Shown here one piece after another: positions 58,932 through 64,000 of a DNA stretch of 64,000 nucleotides; the stretch's first letter is position 1; every line of letters begins with the position of its first letter. Location: positions 2,499,585-2,563,584 of the forward strand of contig NZ_CP029256.1 in the NCBI RefSeq assembly GCF_003628755.1. Reading direction: 5' to 3'. Both the position numbers and the translations under genes were made by a program. The stretch is from Christensenella minuta. Its GTDB lineage: Bacteria; Bacillota; Clostridia; Christensenellales; Christensenellaceae. The notes beneath the pieces are model-generated. The model had not been told where the DNA came from. It saw only the letters and a program-made list of their open reading frames with translations, and searched no databases.

Positions 58932-60524
58932 TTAAAAGCTCTCGAACTGTGCTGCTCCCTTGGTCATAAGGTTGCGGTACAGCACGACGTCCAAAACGAC
59001 AGCAAGCGCAAGCGCCGCAAGCATCACCGCGTGGCCGAAGAACAGCGCGAGGACCGCCGGAACGATGGTGAGGAGCATCCCCACCAGCATAGTGACGAGT
59101 GTGGGCTTGCTTTGCTTAATCACCGTCACCTCGTTCGTCCAATCAAAATTCGGGCTGTTCAGGTTCGCCTTCAGCCCGAAAAGGGCAGTGAAGTAGCTGT
59201 ACGCAAGCGGGACCGCATACATCAGTACGATGAACAGCGGATCGGGCTTAAGCGCGATATTGAACAGCGTCCCGCAGATAAGGACCGTAGGGATATAAAG
59301 CGTCATCGCCACGTTGAGCTTTGCTTTCAGCACAAGGCGCGTATCCACGGGAAGCGAACGCACGATCCAGAGGTTTTTCCCTTCGAGGGAAACGGACGCC
59401 GCCGTGGTGCAGCCGATGGCGATAAAGAATGCGATCCCCATGGGCGCGGCCGCCGAAAGCAGCTGCCCAAACTGCGGGATATCGGAATAGACCCCAAAGC
59501 CGTCTACCCCCGAAACGAGGAGGATAATGGCGGCAACGACAAGCAGCAGCGGACCGACCGCCGTATTCAACACATACTGGGAAGAGGAAAAATACCGTTT
59601 CATTTCCCGGCGGTAAAGCGCCTTTTTCGGCGTTGCCTCCTTAAGCTCCGTCATCTTGTAGTTTGCCGCCGCGCGGGTTGTGGTGATGGAGGTGTTGAGC
59701 CGTTTGAACAGCTTTGAGACCACCGCCGTAAATACCGCGAACGCCCCAAAGGAGATCGCGAGGAACAGTACGAGGGCAAGGACGTCGAAGCCGCCCACCG
59801 CGTTGCCGTAAAGCGCGGTCATAGGATAGACGCCCGTAAGGACATTGTTGACCATTCCGCCCACGTCCGCAAAATTCACCATGATGTCGCCGGAATTGGT
59901 CCAGAACCCGAGCCAGACGACCATGAACGCCATAAACGCCGCCACCGTCAGGATCACGTTCATGCCGTTTTTGCGCTTGAAGCGGGAAGCGGCCATGGCA
60001 ATCAGCGTACCAATCACCGTCGCGATGATAAGCGGCAGCATGGGGATGGCAAACAGCGTCACGATAAAAATGGGGTAGAACGCCGCCGCGGGCTGCGCGA
60101 CGATCGCGTAGGCCACCCCGGCAGGCGCCATTACGCCGAGGACAAACAGGATGTTCAAAAAGTACAGGATCAAAACGCGGCTTGCAATCAGCGTGCTCGT
60201 TTTAATGGGAAGCGCCATCTGCAAATCATAATCGCGGAAGCCGAACAGCGTGCCGTTCACCTTATAGATCGTGGTGAACAAAACCATGACGGATGCGGCC
60301 ATCATCATGATATTCAGCACAATATATTCGGCGTGCAGGGATTTCAGGCTGTCCATCATCCCCATGCTCATGCCGAATACGGCAAAAATAATGATGATAT
60401 AGCATACCGTGAGGAGCACCGTCATACCCGTCGACTTCGAATGCTTTTCATGCGTATACCTGGCCTTGTTGAAGCCAAACGAGGTGCGCATATATGTTTT
60501 CAGTAATAAACCAAGGTTATTCAT
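58932..60524 (-). CDS. ABC exporter permease
   Basis: The 530-residue protein has about 10-12 membrane helices (LLTVCYIIIIFAVFGMSMGMM, LIASRVLILYFLNILFVLGV, and the central long cytoplasmic part RAAANYKMTELKEATPKKALYRREMKRYFSSSQYVLN). It has the look of a large ABC-2-type exporter permease. Its start ATG overlaps the ATPase stop by 8 bp (ATGAATAA), so they are coupled. Substrate unknown. Confidence 0.88.
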   Translation of the reverse strand: MNNLGLLLKTYMRTSFGFNKARYTHEKHSKSTGMTVLLTVCYIIIIFAVFGMSMGMMDSLKSLHAEYIVLNIMMMAASVMVLFTTIYKVNGTLFGFRDYDLQMALPIKTSTLIASRVLILYFLNILFVLGVMAPAGVAYAIVAQPAAAFYPIFIVTLFAIPMLPLIIATVIGTLIAMAASRFKRKNGMNVILTVAAFMAFMVVWLGFWTNSGDIMVNFADVGGMVNNVLTGVYPMTALYGNAVGGFDVLALVLFLAISFGAFAVFTAVVSKLFKRLNTSITTTRAAANYKMTELKEATPKKALYRREMKRYFSSSQYVLNTAVGPLLLVVAAIILLVSGVDGFGVYSDIPQFGQLLSAAAPMGIAFFIAIGCTTAASVSLEGKNLWIVRSLPVDTRLVLKAKLNVAMTLYIPTVLICGTLFNIALKPDPLFIVLMYAVPLAYSYFTALFGLKANLNSPNFDWTNEVTVIKQSKPTLVTMLVGMLLTIVPAVLALFFGHAVMLAALALAVVLDVVLYRNLMTKGAAQFESF

Positions 60525-61227
60525 CGATCAACTCCAAAAATACGTCTTCCAGACTCTCGTCGCCCTTAACGTCCTCGAGGCTCCCTGCGCGCAGCAGCTT
60601 GCCGTTTTTGATGATGGCAATTTTGTTGCACAGCTTTTCCGCAACCTCCAGTACATGTGTGGAAAAGAAAATCGCGCTTCCGTTCGCGCACATCTCGTGC
60701 ATCAGCTGCTTGACGATGTGCGCCGCTTTCGGGTCAAGACCCACGAACGGCTCGTCCAAAACAAGCAGCTTCGGCTTATGGATCAGCGCGGAGATCAGGG
60801 CCAGCTTCTGCTTCATACCGTGCGAATACGAAGAGATGAGGTCGCCGAGGTTCGCGGTGATCTCGAAGAGGTCCGCATACTGCTTGATGGAAGCCTCGCG
60901 CTCCGCCTTCGGGATGACGAAAATGTCGCCGATGAAATTGAGGTACTGGATGCCCGTCATGCTGTCGTATAGGTCCGGATTATCCGGGATATACGCGGTG
61001 ATCCGCTTGCATTCAATGGGCTTCTCTCTGATGGACATGCCGTCTATCTCGATTTCGCCGCTGTCAAAATCCATAATGCCTACCACGGCCTTGATCGTCG
61101 TGGTCTTGCCCGCGCCGTTATGCCCGATGAAGCCGTAGATGTCCCCGTCTTCCACGGTAAGCGACAGGTCGTCGACCGCCTTTGTACCGCCTTTGTAGCT
61201 TTTGGTGAAATGTTTGATTTTGAGCAT
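60517..61227 (-). CDS. ABC exporter ATPase
   Basis: The 236-residue ATPase (ATG at 61227, GGAGG 9 nt upstream) has GHNGAGKTTTIK (Walker A), YSHGMKQKLALISALIHKPKLLVLDEPFVGLDPKA (signature with SHG in place of SGG, Walker B) and FFSTHVLEVAEKL. It pairs with the large permease that follows. It is transcribed from a promoter that carries the GTCATATGAC palindrome shared with the DUF1836 gene at the other end of the window. Confidence 0.93.
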   Translation of the reverse strand: MLKIKHFTKSYKGGTKAVDDLSLTVEDGDIYGFIGHNGAGKTTTIKAVVGIMDFDSGEIEIDGMSIREKPIECKRITAYIPDNPDLYDSMTGIQYLNFIGDIFVIPKAEREASIKQYADLFEITANLGDLISSYSHGMKQKLALISALIHKPKLLVLDEPFVGLDPKAAHIVKQLMHEMCANGSAIFFSTHVLEVAEKLCNKIAIIKNGKLLRAGSLEDVKGDESLEDVFLELIDE

Positions 61228-61290
61228 GTTTGTTTTCCTCCGACAAAATTCCCCGGGCGCGCCCTCTTTCCGCCTCCCGGTTATGGTCAC

Positions 61291-61319
61291 ATCATAACAC
61301 ATGGTCATATGACCGTCAA
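61291..61319 (-). promoter_or_regulatory. Promoter of the ABC exporter operon with palindrome
   Basis: Minus-strand TTGACG (61314-61319), 17-bp spacer, TATGAT (61291-61296). The 12-bp palindrome GGTCATATGACC (61303-61314) starts at the last base of the -35 box, at the same offset as in the DUF1836 promoter. Confidence 0.82.
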
Positions 61320-61372
61320 TAAGTCTCAGCTGATTTAATTAATTTTTAATAATTATCCGGCCTCCCGGCAGC

Positions 61373-61396
61373 AAAAACGGCCCTGCCGAAGGGCCG
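61373..61396 (-). terminator. Terminator of mntP
   Basis: CGGCCC (61378-61383) with GGGCCG (61391-61396) plus a T-A pair; five T residues follow on the minus strand. Confidence 0.85.
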
Positions 61397-61400
61397 CGGG

Positions 61401-61976
61401 CTATGCTCCCAGCAAATGCTCGACCAGAATTTTTGCCCCGATAGCCACGAGGACCAGCCCGCCAATAATCATGGCCTTTTTTTCAAATGCGCTGCCCAGG
61501 CGTTTTCCCGCCACCGCGCCCACAAAGCTCAGAAGGAAGGTGGTAACGCCGATGACCGCCGCGCCCACGGCAATGCTGGCCTTCACCATGGCAAGGCTTA
61601 CGCCTACGGCAAGCGCATCTATGCTTGTGGCGACCGCCATAAAAAACAATGCTTTGTGGGTAAGCATATCGTCCCGCCGTCCGCACGCATTTTTTTCTTC
61701 CTTGCCGCGCACAGCGTCCCCCACCATCTTGATGCCGATGACGGCCAAAAGCCCGAACGCAATCCAGTGGTCAAACGCGCTGATATAGTCGATGACCGAG
61801 GTGCCGAGCAGCCAGCCGAGGGTGGGCATCAGCGCCTGGAATCCACCGAAATAAAGGCCGATCTTCACCGCTTCGCGCTTTTTGAGGTCGGGCACGCAAA
61901 TACCCGTGGACACGGAAACGGCGAGTGCGTCCATCGAAAGACTCACGCCAAGCAGGATAAAGGATAAAATGTCCAA
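61401..61976 (-). CDS. mntP: Manganese efflux pump MntP
   Basis: The 191-residue membrane protein is MntP: six helices in two halves with the acidic motifs LGVSLSMDALAVSVSTG and ATSIDALAVGVSLAM. It exports Mn(II). A yybP-ykoY manganese riboswitch, common before mntP, is absent: only 140 bp separate it from the next gene and a simple promoter fills the space. Confidence 0.94.
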   Translation of the reverse strand: MDILSFILLGVSLSMDALAVSVSTGICVPDLKKREAVKIGLYFGGFQALMPTLGWLLGTSVIDYISAFDHWIAFGLLAVIGIKMVGDAVRGKEEKNACGRRDDMLTHKALFFMAVATSIDALAVGVSLAMVKASIAVGAAVIGVTTFLLSFVGAVAGKRLGSAFEKKAMIIGGLVLVAIGAKILVEHLLGA

Positions 61977-62008
61977 TGCTACGTTCTCCTAAAAATTGAA
62001 TGGACTTC

Positions 62009-62037
62009 ATTATAATATGAAAGCCCCGCTTTTACAA
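62009..62037 (-). promoter_or_regulatory. Promoter of mntP
   Basis: Minus-strand TTGTAA (62032-62037), 17-bp spacer, TATAAT (62009-62014). Confidence 0.8.
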
Positions 62038-62077
62038 TACATACGCGCCGTTTCCATAGCTGCGGGCGGAACCACAT

Positions 62078-62106
62078 AAAAATGCGGCGGGAGAAATTCC
62101 CGCCGC
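62078..62106 (-). terminator. Terminator of the alcohol dehydrogenase gene
   Basis: A 9-bp stem (62084-62092 with 62098-62106), loop of 5, followed on the minus strand by ATTTTTA. Confidence 0.88.
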
Positions 62107-62117
62107 GCGCGTGCCTC

Positions 62118-63296
62118 TTACATCGACGCCCGATAAAGGGCGACGGCGTCCTCCGGTGTGACGGGCACGGGGCATACGCCCATATTGCCGCCCATTGCCT
62201 CAAACGCATCCGCCGCCATCACGGGGAGCATCTCCTCCGTTACGCCGAAGGAGGAAAGCGAAACGTCCTGTCCGAACTGCGCGAGGAACCGTTTCATGGT
62301 TTTTGCGCAGCCGCTGGCAAGGGCCACCTCGTCCAGCAAAGGATCGGCTCCCATAATAACGGCGGCCCTGGCGAATTTTTTGGGGTTGCTCTTCCATGTA
62401 TAATCCGTCACCGCCGCCGCGATGGAACAAAGGGCGAGGCCGTGCGGAGTATTATAATGCCCGCTGATGCTGTGGCCCATACCGTGAATGATGTGCGTGC
62501 CCGAAATACTGATGGCCGGCCCGGCGATCGTATTCGCGAAGGACATCGCGCTGCGCGCCTCGATATCCTGCGGGTCGTCGAGGCACTTTTTCAAATTCTC
62601 CGCAACGAGCTCCATCGAACGCACGGCAAAGATATCCGTGAAATCGTTCGCAATGGTGGAAACGTACGCCTCATAGGCATGGAAAAATACGTCGATACCC
62701 GTATTGGCGGTAACGTTTTTCGGCATAGAGAGGGTAAGCTCCGGGTCCACGATGGCAACGGTGGGGTACATCACAGGCGACCAGCCGAAGCCCGGCTTTT
62801 TGCCCGTTTCCGGATCGGTCACCACCGCCCACGGTGTGGCTTCGCTGCCCGTGCCCGCCGTGGTCGTAATGGCGATCATGGGCAGCGTTTTGATTTCGTC
62901 CGCCTTTTTCCGGGCATATTTTCCATCCAGCACGTAATCGCGCACGCTGCCGCCTGAAGCGCACACCATGGCGATGATCTTCGCCGAATCGAGGGAACTG
63001 CCCCCGCCCACGCCGATCACCAGGTCGCAGCTGTTTTCGCGCGCAAATTCCACGCCCGCGTCCACCACTGGAATCAGGGGATTTTCGTTGATTTCCGCAT
63101 ATACGAAGGACTCCACGCCCTGCCCGCCGAGCAATGCCCGTATTTTATCCAGCAGTGCCGTTTTTTCCGGCCGCACGCCCTTCCCGGCAATAATCGCCGC
63201 CCGCCTGCCGAGCGGTTTCGCATATTTCCCGACCGTATCCACACAGCCCGCGCCAAACACGATCTTTTCCGGTATATCCGCAACAAAGCTTTTCAT
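62118..63296 (-). CDS. Iron-containing alcohol dehydrogenase
   Basis: The 392-residue enzyme from the ATG at 63296 (GGGAGGG upstream) has the NAD-binding loop VIGVGGGSSLDSAK, AITTTAGTGSEATPWAVV, and metal ligands in NTGIDVFFHAYEAYVS and HGMGHSISGHYNTPHG (Asp, three His). It belongs to the type III family that includes lactaldehyde and butanol dehydrogenases. It probably reduces an aldehyde with NADH; the exact substrate cannot be told. The preceding DeoR gene is on the same strand, 136 bp away. Confidence 0.94.
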   Translation of the reverse strand: MKSFVADIPEKIVFGAGCVDTVGKYAKPLGRRAAIIAGKGVRPEKTALLDKIRALLGGQGVESFVYAEINENPLIPVVDAGVEFARENSCDLVIGVGGGSSLDSAKIIAMVCASGGSVRDYVLDGKYARKKADEIKTLPMIAITTTAGTGSEATPWAVVTDPETGKKPGFGWSPVMYPTVAIVDPELTLSMPKNVTANTGIDVFFHAYEAYVSTIANDFTDIFAVRSMELVAENLKKCLDDPQDIEARSAMSFANTIAGPAISISGTHIIHGMGHSISGHYNTPHGLALCSIAAAVTDYTWKSNPKKFARAAVIMGADPLLDEVALASGCAKTMKRFLAQFGQDVSLSSFGVTEEMLPVMAADAFEAMGGNMGVCPVPVTPEDAVALYRASM

Positions 63297-63373
63297 ATCG
63301 ATCCCTCCCAAAGGTTCATTTATTCCCAGTATAGCACAGCCCCGCCTTTTTGGCAGAAAAAATTCCCGGCGGC

Positions 63374-63397
63374 AAAAGAGGCGGCCTTTGCCGCCTC
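63374..63397 (-). terminator. Possible terminator between deoR and the dehydrogenase
   Basis: GAGGCGGC (63378-63385) with GCCGCCTC (63390-63397), loop of 4, then four T residues on the minus strand: a moderate terminator, so the two genes may be separate units. Confidence 0.6.
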
Positions 63398-63432
63398 CGA
63401 AAAATGTTCTGCGCTCCCTTGCGGAAAAACCG

Positions 63433-64000
63433 TCAGGCAAAGATCACTTCCGCTGCCTCACCCACGGCCTCTGCCGCCTCCCGCGGCGCGCCGCCGTCCG
63501 TTATCAGCACGTCGATATCGCGCCACTCGGCATATTGCACTACCGCATTGGTCACAAATTTGCTGCTGTCCGCCAGTACGATCTTCTTCCTGCTGTTTTT
63601 CAGCACGTCCTGCTTCATCTGCGCGTCGGGAAAGGTCTTGACACTGGGGCCGCTGTGCGACTGGAAGCCGCTTGTCCCAAGCAGCGCCACATCGAATTTA
63701 ATGGTGCTCACCGCATTGGTCGCCCAAAAGCCGCTGGTCGCCATCGTCACATCGGAAAACACGCCGCCCACAAAGTGGAGGTCGAGTCCCTTGCCCGTGA
63801 GCGCGTTCAAAGCGGCAAGGGAATTGGTCACGAGGGCAACGTCCATGCCGCTGTGCAGAAGCTTTGCAACCTCAAGCGCCGTGCTGCCCGAATCGATGAA
63901 CACCACGCCGCCGTCCGAAAGGAAATCCAGCGCGCGCAAAGCGATCGCCGCCTTCTGGCCCGCGTTTTCCATGGACCGGCCGGAGACCGGGCGCTCGCGG
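63433..64000 (-). CDS. DeoR-family regulator, C-terminal part (cut by window edge)
   Basis: The frame is open to the window edge; the visible 188 residues are the DeoRC sugar-phosphate sensor domain: MENAGQKAAIALRALDFLSDGGVVFIDSGSTALEVAKLL, VTNSLAALNAL, HFVGGVF and ADSSKF. The N-terminal helix-turn-helix lies beyond 64000; an in-frame ATG at 63972 is internal. It probably controls a sugar gene set outside the window and perhaps the dehydrogenase. Confidence 0.88.
   Translation of the reverse strand, partial: RERPVSGRSMENAGQKAAIALRALDFLSDGGVVFIDSGSTALEVAKLLHSGMDVALVTNSLAALNALTGKGLDLHFVGGVFSDVTMATSGFWATNAVSTIKFDVALLGTSGFQSHSGPSVKTFPDAQMKQDVLKNSRKKIVLADSSKFVTNAVVQYAEWRDIDVLITDGGAPREAAEAVGEAAEVIFA

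Noticed and set aside
61977-62117. Manganese riboswitch before mntP
   Set aside because: The gap is too short and holds a promoter and another gene's terminator; no yybP-ykoY core.

Overview
The window looks like chromosome from an anaerobic, low-to-mid GC Bacillota of the class Clostridia, probably a gut organism. The reasons are strong AGGAGG-type ribosome binding sites, TTGACA/TATAAT promoters, an oxygen-sensitive class III ribonucleotide reductase, Rrf2/AbrB/DeoR/TetR regulators, DUF1836 and DUF3006 proteins, MscL with a zinc ribbon, and a surface protein with a sortase-like tail. I cannot name the species from sequence alone. No rRNA, tRNA, CRISPR array, insertion sequence or transposase was found.

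Layout. 1-3.8 kb: tail of an EAL phosphodiesterase, a DUF1836 regulator, then an NfeD-flotillin membrane pair. 3.9-14.8 kb: a carbohydrate locus with DeoR plus an orphan sugar ATPase, a complete ribose/galactose-type ABC importer, a VOC protein, an AraC regulator, a rhamnulokinase-like kinase and a transaldolase-family aldolase. 14.9-20.2 kb: an M3 peptidase lipoprotein, a 50-residue lysine-rich protein, two YbaK editing proteins, an ArsC/Spx-type thiol protein and a YbaK-GNAT fusion. 20.3-25.4 kb: a heterodimeric multidrug ABC exporter divergent from its TetR. 25.4-29.4 kb: a ferredoxin-flavodoxin protein and nrdDG under a cobalamin riboswitch. 29.5-34.3 kb: a tandem-receptor diguanylate cyclase and a very small phage-like switch module (ImmA, Xre, three small rightward genes). 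34.5-39.2 kb: radical SAM/DUF4130 pair, VOC protein, AbrB-ABC operon. 39.2-45.4 kb: a SARP/BTAD regulator and a compact type IV pilus-like operon that begins with a transglutaminase lipoprotein. 45.7-49.0 kb: antiporter, DUF3006, YhiM, thioredoxin-like protein. 49.1-53.4 kb: MGMT domain, MscL, then an Rrf2 regulator and a large secreted surface protein. 53.5-64 kb: amino-acid permease, tandem PPK2, VanZ protein, racemase, ABC exporter, MntP, Fe-alcohol dehydrogenase and a truncated DeoR.

The signals I find most interesting are regulatory. (1) A perfect 28-bp inverted repeat (50158-50185 and 50375-50402) encloses 189 bp holding a strong hairpin and a consensus promoter that points at the Rrf2/surface-protein genes: a candidate invertible (phase-variable) promoter. 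(2) The palindrome GTCATATGAC lies at exactly the same place between the -35 and -10 boxes of two promoters 61 kb apart, one for the DUF1836 gene and one for an ABC exporter, suggesting a shared regulon. (3) An array of AATATTA-N7-TAATATT operators between divergent Xre and rightward genes resembles a phage lysogeny switch, with no integrase or structural genes nearby. (4) Five 9-bp tandem repeats begin in the -10 region of the AbrB-ABC operon.
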